DNA of 64,000 bases from the NCBI RefSeq assembly GCF_028640845.1, contig NC_080540.1, positions 160,602,438 to 160,666,437 of the forward strand, in the 5' to 3' direction. Under the pieces are notes generated by a model that searched no databases, was not told the DNA's origin, and saw only the letters and a list, made by a program, of their open reading frames with translations. Made by a program: the position numbers and the translations under genes. Below, piece after piece: positions 12,086 through 23,682 of this stretch (within the stretch, counting starts at the first letter, position 1; each line of letters starts with the position of its first letter). Source of the DNA: Ahaetulla prasina. Taxonomy: Eukaryota; Chordata; Lepidosauria; Squamata; Colubridae.

Positions 12086-12612
12086 ATATTTATTAATTAA
12101 TTAATTTAATTTATATACCACCCTTTTCCCGAAGGACTCAGGGCGGTTTACAGCCAAATAAAAACAAGTTACACAAAAATTAAAAGCATTTTAAAATCTA
12201 ATTCAATTAAGCTGAAACAAAAATTTAAAACTATAATAAAACCATAATAAAACCCATGTTAAAATTACATTAAGCCAGCCCTGTGTGATAAAACAAAAAG
12301 GTCTTTAGTTCGCGGCGGAAGGTCTGGAGGTCAGGGAGTTGACGTATCCCCGGAGGTAGCTCATTCCAGACGGCAGGCGCCCCCGCAGAGAAGGCCCTCC
12401 CCCTGGGGGTCGTCAGTCAACATTGTTTGACTGACAGCACCCCGAGAAGACCCTCCCTATGGGAACACACAGGTCGATGGGAGGCCATTGGTGGCAGCAG
12501 GCGGTCCCATAAATAACCCGGTCCTATGCCATGGATAAAGGTGATAACCAACACCTTGAATTGCACCCGGAAGACCACAGGAAGCCAGTGCAGCTTGCGC
12601 AGGAAAGGTGTT
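12086..12612 (-). mobile_element. Second LINE family 3' fragment inserted in the L3 LINE
   Basis: It starts with a TTAA-type A/T tail and ATACCACCCTTTTCCCGAAG, which is the 3' end on the minus strand. It runs through GAATTGCACCCGGAAGACCA. The same family recurs at about 44260-44577 and probably 47255-47540. The terminal CCGCCCTGAGTC motif is shared with the SINE at 45768-46051. I assign it to the L2/CR1 group by inference only. Confidence 0.6.
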
Positions 12613-13284
12613 ACATAGAATACCTTATGCCACCAGACTTGAAATTTCGGGTTTAGATAACTTAGAACTACGCCGCTTTCGGTCTGATCTAAGCGTAGTA
12701 CATAAAATTATATTCTACAACCTGTCAATGACTACTTCAGCTTCAACTGCAACAATACACATAACACAATAAATACAAACTTAAGGTAAACCGCTCCAAA
12801 CTCGATTGCAGAAAATACGACTTCAGCAACAGTCAGTGCCTGGAATGCACTACCTGACTCTGTGGTTTCTTCCCCAAACCCCTAAAACTTTAACCTTAGA
12901 CTGTCTACTGTCGACCTCACCCCATTCCTAAGAGGTCTTTAAGGGGCATGCATAAGCACACTAGTGTGCCTATCATCCCTGTATTAATGTTCTGTTTTAT
13001 TTGTATCCATCTCATGAATTATGTCTATACTTACATATGTATCTAATGCATCCTTGACAAAATAAATAAATAAATAAATGCTGTGTTCGTGACATATTCA
13101 GTCATGATTTACTAAACAAACTGTAATTGGCTGCTTCCACACAATGCATTAAAACAAACTGTGGTTTTACAAACCATAATGGTTGCAGTCACATGCTAAG
13201 CAACAAGTTAGCAAACCACATTTTGGCACAGTGAAAATCAGTCTCCCTACCCTCCCCCCAAGAAATGCAGGTAATATTTTAAGA

Positions 13285-14640
<1,356 letters not shown>

Positions 14641-14767
14641 ACAATGCTTTCCACTTATTTATTTTTATTTATTTATTTGTCACAGTATATATAAGTATAA
14701 GCATGAAATAATTATATGATATATAAGCATATATATAAGCATAAGCATGAAATAACTATTCAAATTG

Positions 14768-15620
14768 GATAGAATAGAATAGAATAGAATAGAATAGAAT
14801 AGAATAGAATAGAATAGAATAGAATAGAATAGAATAGAATAGAATTTTATTGGCCAAGTGTGATTGGACACACAAGGAATTTGTCTTGGTGCATATGCTC
14901 TCAGTGTACATAAAAGAAAATATATGTTCATCAAGATACAACATTTACAACACAATTGATGGTCAATATATCAATATAAATCATAAGGATTGCCAGCAAC
15001 AAGTTATAGTCATACAGTCATAAATGGAAAGAGATTGGTGATGGGAACTATGAGAAGATTAATAGTAGTGCAGATTCAGTAAATAGTCTGACAGTGTTGA
15101 GGGAATTATTTGTTTAGCAGAGTGATGGCCTTCGGGAAAAAACTGTTCTTGTGTCTAGTTGTTCTGGTGTGCAGTGCTCTATAGCGTCATTTTGAGGGTA
15201 GTAGTTGAAACAGTTTATGTCCAGGATGCGAGGGGTCTGTAAATATTTTCACGGCCCTCTTCTTGATTACAATCAAAGGGAATATTTGGACAGGAACGGT
15301 AGGCACGCTGGTGCTCTTATGCACGCCCCTTACAGACCTCTTAGGAATGGGGTGAAGTCAATAGTAGATAGTCTTTGGTTAAAGCTTTGGGGATTTGGGG
15401 AAGAGACCACAGAGTCTGATAGTGCATTCCAGGCATTAACAACTCTGTTACTGAAGTCATATTTTCTGCAATCAAGATTGGAACGGTTCACATTAAGCTT
15501 AAACCTATTGTGTGCTCGTGCATTGTTGCGATTGAAGCTGAAGTAGTCTTCAACAGGAAGGACATTGTAACAGATGATTCTATGAGTTAAACTCAGGTCA
15601 TGTCGAAGGCGGAGGAGTTA
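14768..15620 (-). mobile_element. Snake CR1/L3 LINE 3' portion with (AGAAT)n
   Basis: The minus strand reads a LINE 3' region ending in the array at 14768-14842. The 3' UTR (TTTTATTGGCCAAGTGTGAT) matches the reverse complement of the copies at 6500 and 36300. From about 15260 to 15610 it matches the reverse complement of the L3 3' coding region near 12650-12960. Confidence 0.85.
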
Positions 15621-15634
15621 GGGTTAGGGTTAGG
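15616..15634 (+). repeat. Short telomere-like TTAGGG tract
   Basis: About three units of TTAGGG at the edge of the L3 LINE copy. It is too short to imply a telomere fusion; chance or repair-associated insertion is possible. Confidence 0.6.
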
Positions 15635-16156
15635 ATTTTTTTATGTTTTTTTATTTCATGTATTTTTATGCAAATGATTTGTGGGACCTTATACATGAAG
15701 TTAGTGATGACACAGTCAAGGGTTGGCATATGTGAAGCTCCTATAGGCTGATTGAACACTTTAGGCATGCCACCTCCCCCGCACCCTCATTCTTAGGCAC
15801 TGCCTAAGGCTAGATTGGTTTGAATTGCAGGAGAAACTGAACTGGTTTCCTATAGAGACACCTTCACCCATGGAATGCATGACCTATGCTTTACAAAACA
15901 TTGTTGAATCATTATGCAATATATACTGTACAATGGTATACACAGGTCTTTGAGAAGACTTCTAAAGCTGTTATTAAATACATTAAATAACATTTCAAAA
16001 GATCAGGGAATTTGTCTATAAATGAAAAAAAGACTGGCTGAATAATTTTAACTGGGAAAAGAAATGAATTGCTGGTTCTGTCCCAAGTATTATTAAACTT
16101 TTTCTACAGCACTTATTAACTTGGAGTATAGATCTGCCAGTTTTTTCCCTATTAGT

Positions 16157-16523
16157 CAGGGGTGAAATCCAGCAGGTTCTAACAGTTTCTGGAGAACTGG
16201 TAGCGGAAATTTTGAGCAGCTGGGAGAACCAGCAAATACCCCCTCTGGCTGGCCCCAGAGTGGGGTGGGATGGAGATTTTGCAATATCCTTCTCCTGGAG
16301 TGGGGAGAGAATGGGGATTTTGCAGTACCTTCCCCTGGAGTGGGGTGGGAATGGAGATTTTGCAGTATCCTTCCCCTGAAGTGGGGGTGGGAATGAAGAT
16401 TTTGCAGTATCCTTCCCCCACCACGCCCACTAAGCCACACCACCAAGCCGCCACGCCCACCAAGCCGCCACGCCCACCAAGCCACGCCCACAGAGTAGTA
16501 AAAAAAAATGGATTTCACCATTG
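16157..16523. mobile_element. hAT-like MITE with internal minisatellite
   Basis: Begins CAGGGGTGAAATCCAGCAGG, ends GGATTTCACCATTG, and is flanked by a perfect 8-bp direct repeat CTATTAGT. At about 16255-16420 a roughly 40-bp unit (GGAGATTTTGCAATATCCTT and similar) is repeated about four times. A second small repeat follows (CCACGCCCACCAAGC). Same family, other orientation, as 17601-18074. Confidence 0.9.
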
Positions 16524-17600
16524 CTATTAGTCTATTTCTATTTCTATTATTATTATTATTCTATTTTATTATTCTAGAATGGGATGGAATGGAACAGAAT
16601 AGGATTGAATGATATACATACAATAGAATAAAATACATATTATACATAATATACATATACATATTATTCTATTCTATTCTGTTCTAAAAAATATGATATA
16701 CTATTCTAGTCCAAAGAACAAGAAGAATGCTAAACTTGTTTACCAATCTTTGGGAACGTGGGAAACGGAAAAACAACCCAAATGACAAGTTGATAGAATG
16801 GGGGATGGGTAGGGTTGTAGGGGGTGGAGCTTTCTCAATGTCCTGTGGGAACTCCTCCAACTTCATCCCACTCCCCTCATCGACTCTACTGATCTGTCAG
16901 CAAGGCTATTTTTAGAGACAGACCTACTGATCTTCGAGAAGACTAGATGCATGTTCAGAAACAGCCTGAATGACAGAGGATCGGTGGGCATCCTGTCAAT
17001 TGGACAATGTGAAACTTGGTCACACTCTTCCAAGCTATCCTGCTGCACTTCAGGAAGTGATTTCCTGCTGGCTGCTGACAACTGGCTGCGAAAACAAGCA
17101 AAGCCAGGGGACTCTACTGATCACTGTCCTTAAAATCTCCCACAATAAAACCATAATTAATTTCGTTGCACAAGATGCAATGACGATAAAGTACTACTAC
17201 ATAAGTATAGACTCCCTCACCTTGTTACTGAGCGTTGTAATTGAGGCTGATTACAACATGGTTGTCAGGGCAGCACAAATTTTATCGGCATGTTTTCCTG
17301 TTGAGTCAAAGCGTGGAGGAACGCACGGTAATGTGGCTGCGAGGAAGATTCCTAAGTTTTTAAACAGATGTCTTAAAGACTTCTGCAGCTAGGGACACCA
17401 TTGTTAAGGTTTTTGTTTATTGTAGTTTATCACATTTATCAAGTCCGGTAAATAACAATTTGGGGTTATGTTTCTTTGGTTGTTTTCTTTGGCTTTTCTC
17501 TGGTGTTCTTGCCTGACTTGTCATGCCTTTATAGGATGGGAGCCTTTGTAGCAACAACTTTTCTTCATTCTGTACGAAGTACTTTCTATTGATGTTAAGC
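16524..17600. other. No gene seen; degenerate TTCTA-like tract
   Basis: At 16540-16690 there is a degenerate AGAAT/TTCTA-rich tract without a LINE end next to it. The open frame 16970-17392 (140 codons) starts with no promoter or domain I recognise and is most likely chance, though it is the longest such frame in otherwise unique sequence here. Confidence 0.4.
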
Positions 17601-18074
17601 CAGTGGTGAAATCCAATTTTTTTTTACTACCAGTTCTGTGGACGTGGCTTGGTGGATGTGGTGTGGCTTGGTGGACGTGGCAGGGGAAGGATACTGCAAA
17701 ATCCCTATTCCCACCCCACTCCTGGGGAAAGGATACTGCAAAATCTCCATTCCCACCCCACTCCTGGGGGAAGGAGACTGCAAAATGCCCATTCCCTTCC
17801 CACTCCTGGGGAAAGGATACTGCAAAATCCCCATTCCCACCCCACTCCTGGGGGAAGGATACTGCAAAATCTCCATTCCCACCCCACTCCTGGCGGAAGG
17901 ATACTACACAATCCCCATTCCCTCCCCACTCCTGGGGGAAGCATACTGCAAAATCTCCATTCCCACCCCACTCTGGGGCCAGCCAGAGGTGGCATTTGCC
18001 GGTTCTCCAAACTACTCTAAATTTCCGCTACTGGTTTTCCAAAACCTGTCAGAACCTGCTGGATTTCACCCCTG
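17601..18074. mobile_element. hAT-like MITE with 7-copy internal minisatellite
   Basis: Begins CAGTGGTGAAATCC, ends GGATTTCACCCCTG, flanked by TGTTAAGC and TGTTAAGT (8-bp duplication, one mismatch). From about 17684 to 17975 a 42-bp unit (GGATACTGCAAAATCCCCAT plus a CACCCCACTCCTGGGG part) is repeated about seven times. Because 42 is a multiple of three, all frames stay open and give long false proteins on both strands. Confidence 0.92.
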
Positions 18075-18869
18075 TGTTAAGTACAGTAGAGGAATAAGAT
18101 TAACTCAAGGGGAGAAACAACAGTGAGATACTACTGGAAACAATGGTCCAAGCCATGGCTTTTGTTCTTTGGCTCTCTAGGTACGAGAAACCCAAGGCTT
18201 CTTAATTTTAGTGTGATCCCCCCACCACTACCAAATTATTCTCGCCACCCAATAGTGAGCAGACAGTGTGGTTACTTAGCAACTACATCTATTCTACTAC
18301 ATACCTGTGATTTTTGGCCAAAAGAACACGGGTGACCAGGTGAGAGTAATGAATTCCTTTGTATGGTGGAAAATAGGAGTCCATAAATATCAACAGTGCC
18401 CTCCCTGTTGCTACTCTTGCTCCAAAGAAGCAAGGGAAATGCTTATTTTGTTACCTGGGTGTGAAAAGTGTTAGATGGTAAGGCAATCGAAATTGGATTT
18501 GTTCCATTACTGTACAGTGGGATATCCTGCGATCTCCCTCTGACTTAGCCCCCTTCTGTTCAGCCTGCCCTTTACCTCCTCCCCAGCCTGGAAATCTGTT
18601 GGCCAAGCTCTTTGAAGGCCTGTTGCAAAGGCAACAGGAATGGGGGGGAAAGCCCTTCTTACCCTAGCAAAACAGCCCTCTCCTGTAGACAGCCTAATCT
18701 TTGGATAGAAAAGGTTAGTCATAGCTATATTTAGCATTATAGCACTAAAGTAGTATAATTGTTATTGTACTAAAAGGCACTCTCACATTCTCAGAAGATC
18801 ACCGATCATCTGGGAAACAGGAATATTGGCAGCATGACAGTTACATGTTCGTGTATGGCTGCATTTACA

Positions 18870-19821
18870 TAGAATAGAATAATAGAATTGGAAGGGGCCT
18901 TGGAGGTCTTCTAGTCTAACCCCCTGCTCAGGCAGGAAACCCTATACCATTTCAGACAAATGGTTGTCCAATAGCTTCTTTAAAACTTCCAGTGTTGGAG
19001 CATTCACAACTTCTGCAGGCAAGTTGTTCCACTTATTGATTGTTCTAACTGTCAGGAAATTTCTCCTTAGTTCTAAGTTGCTTCTCTCCTTGATTAGTTT
19101 CCACCCATTGCTTCTTGTTCTACCCTCAGGTGCTTTGGAGAACAGCCCAACTCCCTCTTCTTTGTGGTGTAGGAATTTAGCACCCACCCCCCTCCTAGAA
19201 GAATGAAATATTTTAGAAAATATTTAAAAAGGCAGAATATATTTCCCTGGATGAGAAATGGAGAAACATGTTTTAAAGACAAAGCAGCTCCTGCAACTTC
19301 TACACCTTGTCAATGGGCCATCATCATCTGCAACATAATAGAACCCATCTAGCAACTGAAACTCACCACATGATACCTGGGAAGATTACATCAGCCAGCA
19401 AGGCTAGCTAAGACCCCCACCCCATGGGAGTCTGACAACCAATCAGGACACTCTTCCTGTGCCCCAGGAAATTCAAAGCTCAGAGAAATCATAAAGCCAG
19501 GGAGTGCACAGGATCTCAACCCTTTTCTGTTCAGGAACTCAAGCCATGTGATCCTGACCACCATTAAACCATCTTTCCAAGCAGCCTCCATGTTTCCAGT
19601 GTCTTTGTCCCCACTTGGAACTGAACCCAGATGGATATTTCTTCCAACAATGGCAACCCCTGAGATATCGGAACACTGCTATCATGTCTCCCCTAGTCCT
19701 TTTCATTAAACTAGACATACCCAATTCCAGCAACCGTTCTTTATATGTTTTAGCCTCCGGTCCCCTAATCATCTTTGTTGCTCTTCTCTGCTCTTTCTAG
19801 CATCTTTTTTACATCGTGGTT
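18870..19821 (-). mobile_element. CR1 LINE 3' fragment split by an LTR
   Basis: The minus strand encodes the CR1 C-terminus ([35 protein letters not shown]) and its 3' UTR, ending near 18870 at an AGAAT-like tail. The reading is interrupted at 19168-19649 by a solo LTR and resumes with the sequence equivalent to [13 protein letters not shown] upstream. The uninterrupted relative is at 30624-31332. Confidence 0.88.
19168..19649 (+). mobile_element. Solo LTR inserted in a CR1 copy
   Basis: Starts TGTAGGAATTTAGCACCCAC and ends TATTTCTTCCAACA, so TG...CA. It sits exactly where the other CR1 copy reads CTTTGTGGCAACCCCTGAG without a break. Flanks GTGG and ATGG give an imperfect short target duplication. 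The inverted relative is at 8986-9536. No internal retroviral genes are present. Confidence 0.75.
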
Positions 19822-21278
19822 TTTTATATGCATGTCTGATTCCTGCACTGCATGTTATTTACAGAATTTAAAAGGCTGCCCATGCCGGTTAGCATCAGTT
19901 AGCTTTGTAAGAATGGATCTCCAATGAGTATCCATAAATCATCATAGTTTTACTAGTCAGCGGAGTTCAGCTACGTGCTGCTGTATGTAGACTCATTCAT
20001 TCTGTTTTCCCTTTCAGAATTCATAAGGCCCAAACTCTGATGGCAACAGCTAACTTTGCATTAAATGGTCATCAAAATCAAGTTGCATTTTGGCACAGTG
20101 CAATACATGAACTCAGACAACTTGGTTTTAAGGTTTGTTTATTCTCGGAGTCTTGTGTGAATCCAACCAACTATGATTTATTCAATTCAATAAACTATTC
20201 CTTAGCAGGATGAATGACTTAGAATCATAGATTGGATTTATTATGCTAGCGATAATGTGACAATTGGCTTGCATGCTGTGCCAGCCCAGGCATTGTGGCT
20301 TATTCAGTACATCATCATAGTAAACTATGATTTAGCAGTCTAAGTCAACCCAGCATAGATTCACTGTAAGATGTGTTTGCTTCTTCAGACTTCCTAAGCT
20401 ATGTATTTCTATTGCTAGATTTCTTTTGTCATGTAAAGGCAAAAGATTTTCTGCTTTCGTAGCTGGCTTGATAGCTGTGCTACAATCTATTTAATTATTT
20501 AAATAGATCTATTTGATAGGCCTATTTTTGTCTTTTGTTTGGGGACATTCACTGTCATTCCAGGCTTCCCACATATCACCTCCCCGTATATTCAGTCTCT
20601 GTCTTTGATGATGTGAGTACCTTTTACTGTTCCCATTAATGTTGATTTCACCGCTTGGTTTAATTATTCCTGCTGTTTCCCTACATTTTCACAGCTTTGG
20701 TTGCTATAACAACAAAATCTAGGATTTTTATTAAAAATCTAATGCATGTATTTGTTAGCTTTCTCCAATTTAGAGAGACGGCTGGATTTAACAAGGATAT
20801 AAGTGGTGGAAATGTCCGGGACAATGCAGGATTGGCAGGACATTCTTTGCAGGGTGGATATTTATTTATTTATTCATTTCTAGGAATAAATAGGAAACAG
20901 GTTTCTGCTCTTGGGTTTAATAGTTCCATCTGTAATCACTACTGCATGGGCTTTTGAAAGGGTCTAGTTAGCAGCACAAGAAGTGCTTATAAAATCTGAC
21001 CTGTGGTAAAACAGTAAGAGCTGCTTAAAGTTAATTCTAGTGTGGTTCGTATGGAGCAATTGGTTGCTTGAGAGAGAGAGCATGGTTCAGTGTTCTGACC
21101 TGTTTAATTTAGGTATATAAAGAGTCAGACCAAGACTTGGAAGCCCTAAATCAAGACCAAGAGGCAATGAGTAGCAGAATACCGATTTTGCATCAATTGA
21201 TTTGAACAAATTACAAATCTGTGGCAGAGCAAAAAATAAATAAATAAATAAAACCTCCTAAATGCACTTAACTGTTGT
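19822..21278. other. No gene seen
   Basis: Unique-looking AT-rich sequence with short (TTTA)n and GA runs and faint traces of the old AAACTATGATTTA-type repeat at about 20160-20345. Confidence 0.35.
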
Positions 21279-21510
21279 GGTGGTGGTGCAGTGGTTAGAA
21301 TGCAGTATTGCAGGCAGACTCTGCTTGCAACCAGGAGTTTGATCCTGACCAACTCACGATTGACTCAGGCTTCCATCCTTCTGAGGTGGGTAAAATGAGG
21401 ACCCAAATTGTTGAGGGAAATATACTGACATTTGTAAATTGCCCAGAGAGTGCTGTAAAGCAATGTGAAGCAGTATATAAATCTAAGTGCCAATGCTAGT
21501 GCTGTTTATG
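21279..21510 (+). mobile_element. tRNA-derived SINE
   Basis: A pol III-type head (GGTGCAGTGGTTAGAATGCA as box A region, GAGTTTGATCCTGACC as box B region) followed by a body (GGTGGGTAAAATGAGGACCC) and a TATAAATCTAAGTGC end. Copies at 49023-49163 (5'-truncated) and 51560-51930 (interrupted). Confidence 0.8.
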
Positions 21511-21636
21511 ACAGATTGACAAGATGGGGTCTGAAGTTTCACTTTAACTTTTTCCTCCATTCTTTCTGTTCTGTAAAGGGAGTGGGGGAAATGGAAGCTT
21601 TTCCCAAGGCAGTGACGTCTAAGGTGTGACATAGAG

Positions 21637-21776
21637 CAGGGGTCTCCAACCTTGGCAATTTTAAGCCTAGAGGACTTCAACTCCCAGAATTCTACAGTCA
21701 GCAAAGCTGGCTGGGGCATTCAATTCTGGGAGTTGAAGTCTTCCAGGCTTAAAGTTGCCAAGATTGGAGACCCCTG
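21637..21776. mobile_element. Palindromic hAT-like MITE
   Basis: Nearly the whole 140 bp is an inverted repeat starting CAGGGGTCTCCAACCTTGGC and ending GCCAAGATTGGAGACCCCTG. Flanked by ACATAGAG and ATATAGAG (8 bp, one mismatch). The same family is at 35875-35966, 49900-50029, 51741-51875 and, diverged, about 60832-60951. Confidence 0.9.
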
Positions 21777-22179
21777 ATATAGAGGGTGTGGTTTATGGGT
21801 GACTTTCCTAAGCAGTCTAATAATTGTACATGTGGTTTTGTCCATTTGGAAAACTATAATATAATCTAGGAGGAGATTGAGTAGCTGTGGGGGGGGGAAT
21901 TATCTAATATTGGGTGTTTCTACCATAGCCAATAGTGCTGTACTACTTGGGACGACATGAGGGGTGAATAAACAGCAATATGTTTGACAATGAGATCTGG
22001 GTAGATTATTCAGTGAGAGCAAAGTGCCCTTCTACAGCTGTTCATTGAAATTCCGAAGAAGCTGAAGCCCAAAAGATATTAAGAAGGCTTTGAACAACTG
22101 CACTTCTTGGCCCCTTTAACAAGCATTTATCTTCCTAGGTCTAATGGTTATCTGCTCCTTCGTATAGTTGGATAAGTAC

Positions 22180-22535
22180 ATATAACAGAGTTGTTATATG
22201 GATATATAACAGAATTGAGAGTCCCTTGGACTGCAAGGCGAACAAACAAGTCAATCCTAGAGGAGATCAACCCTGACTGCTCCTTAGAAGGTCAGATCCT
22301 GAAGATGAAACTGAAATACTTTGGCTACTTAATGAGAAGGAAGGATTCACTGGAGAAGAACCTAATGCTGGAAAAGATTGAGGGGAAAAGAAGAAAGGGA
22401 CAACTGGATGGAGTCACTGAAGCAGTCAGTGTGAGCTTAAATGGACTCCAGAAGATGGTAGAGGTCAGGAAGGCCTGGAGGAACATTGTCCATGGGGTCG
22501 CAATAGGTTGGACACGACTTCACAACTAACAACAA
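22180..22535 (+). mobile_element. BovB (RTE) LINE 3' end
   Basis: The plus frame at 22191-22529 reads as the BovB ORF2 C-terminus (NPDCSLEGQILKMKLKYFGY, RRKDSLEKNLMLEKIEGKRR) and ends GGTTGGACACGACTTCACAA plus an ACAACAA tail, the text also known at ruminant BovB 3' ends. 5'-truncated and without reverse transcriptase. BovB is a textbook case of horizontal transfer between squamates and ruminants. Confidence 0.9.
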
Positions 22536-22564
22536 TAAATAACAGAATTAGATAACCGAGTTGG

Positions 22565-22800
22565 ATAACAGAATAACAGAGTTGGAAGGGACTTTGAAGG
22601 TCTTCTAGTCCAACCCCCTGCTCAGGCAGGAAACCCTGTACCCTTTCAGACAAACCGTTGCCTAATTTTTTCTTTAAAACTTCCAGTGTTGGAGCACCCA
22701 CAACTTAATCTGGAGGCAAGTCGTTCCACTGATTAATTGTTCTCACTGTCAGGAAATGCCTCCTTCGTTCTAGATTGCTTCTCTCCTGGATTGTTTTTCA
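22565..22800 (-). mobile_element. CR1 LINE 3' end fragment
   Basis: The sequence GAGTTGGAAGGGACTTTGAA to TCTAGATTGCTTCTCTCCTG matches the CR1 3' UTR and last coding residues seen at 18890-19100 and 30640-30850. It directly follows a BovB end. Confidence 0.85.
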
Positions 22801-23545
22801 TCTATTGAGATGTGGATCGGCTGAAGCTTCTGACAGTGGGTCTCAAGCATTTTGCATTGTGTATCTCAAGCATTTTGTGCATTGTGTAACCATGGTAATC
22901 ATCTAACAAAGCGCTTGCTTCTTGCTACACCAAGACAGACAGTAATATTCCTTTTATCCGTTCAGTGGAATTCATGGGGTAGGCAGCTTTGTATGTAAAT
23001 CTACCATTCTTGTGATTTGAGCTGGACTCTGAGCAGTTTTCAGAATTGTTGGCATCTTGATATTCCATCAGTTAAATATTGTTATACTTCTCTGCCTGTA
23101 TACTCCGTAGGGCCTTTGTCCCCTTGCATCTAACCATGGCAGAAACATGTTCTGACACCATTTTTCTGCAGTGGCTCTGTGACATTGCCTTCAGCTTAAC
23201 CATAACCCACGAGTAAAATATGCTTAAATCACCCTTAGCTGCAAGAATGTCTTACGTTTTCTCCCTTCTTCCAATACTGTCGAAGGGCAGCCTCAAGGTA
23301 TGTTCGTCACTCACTGTCTTGAAGAGGTGAGGTGACTGGGAGCAGAGTGAACACAGGTAGGAGAAGGATTTGTCATGGGAATTTCAATTTTTCCAGCACA
23401 AGAATAGAGAGACAAGCACTTCAGCTCAGCAGTAGCAAAAGGCTCAAAAAAAGTCTTCGGATTGCAGCCCTGAGTTCAAATGACGTTGGAATCTTGCATA
23501 AAGCCTGCTATGGGGGCAGGATTTAAAAGTGGTACTGCACATGTT
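22801..23545. other. No gene seen
   Basis: Unique-looking sequence left of the L1 insertion, with no domain or repeat I recognise. Confidence 0.35.
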
Positions 23546-23682
23546 CTCTTGTGTAAGATTTCTTTTTTTATTATTATTATTACTTTTTTCTAACATTACA
23601 AACAAAGAAAAGAAAAAAAAATACATTATTCCACCCTTGTGCTATACATAAAAAAGGAAGATTTGGGTCTTTGGATATGTCC

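Larger units (their letters stand above)
10630..13080 (+). mobile_element. CR1/L3-group LINE, 5'-truncated, with later insertion
   Basis: From about 10630 the plus strand reads as LINE ORF2 from just before the reverse transcriptase to the 3' end, closing in an AAATA repeat tail (about 13055-13078). Coding continuity is broken near 11760 (frame change) and by an inserted LINE fragment at 12086-12612; the L3 text resumes with AGAATACCTTATGCCACCAG. A 5' end is not seen. Confidence 0.85.

Noticed and set aside
15616..15634. Ancient telomere fusion
   Set aside because: Only about three TTAGGG units, far too short.
17595..18126. Open frames of 95-164 codons on both strands
   Set aside because: The 42-bp minisatellite inside a MITE keeps all frames open; no domain and no promoter context.
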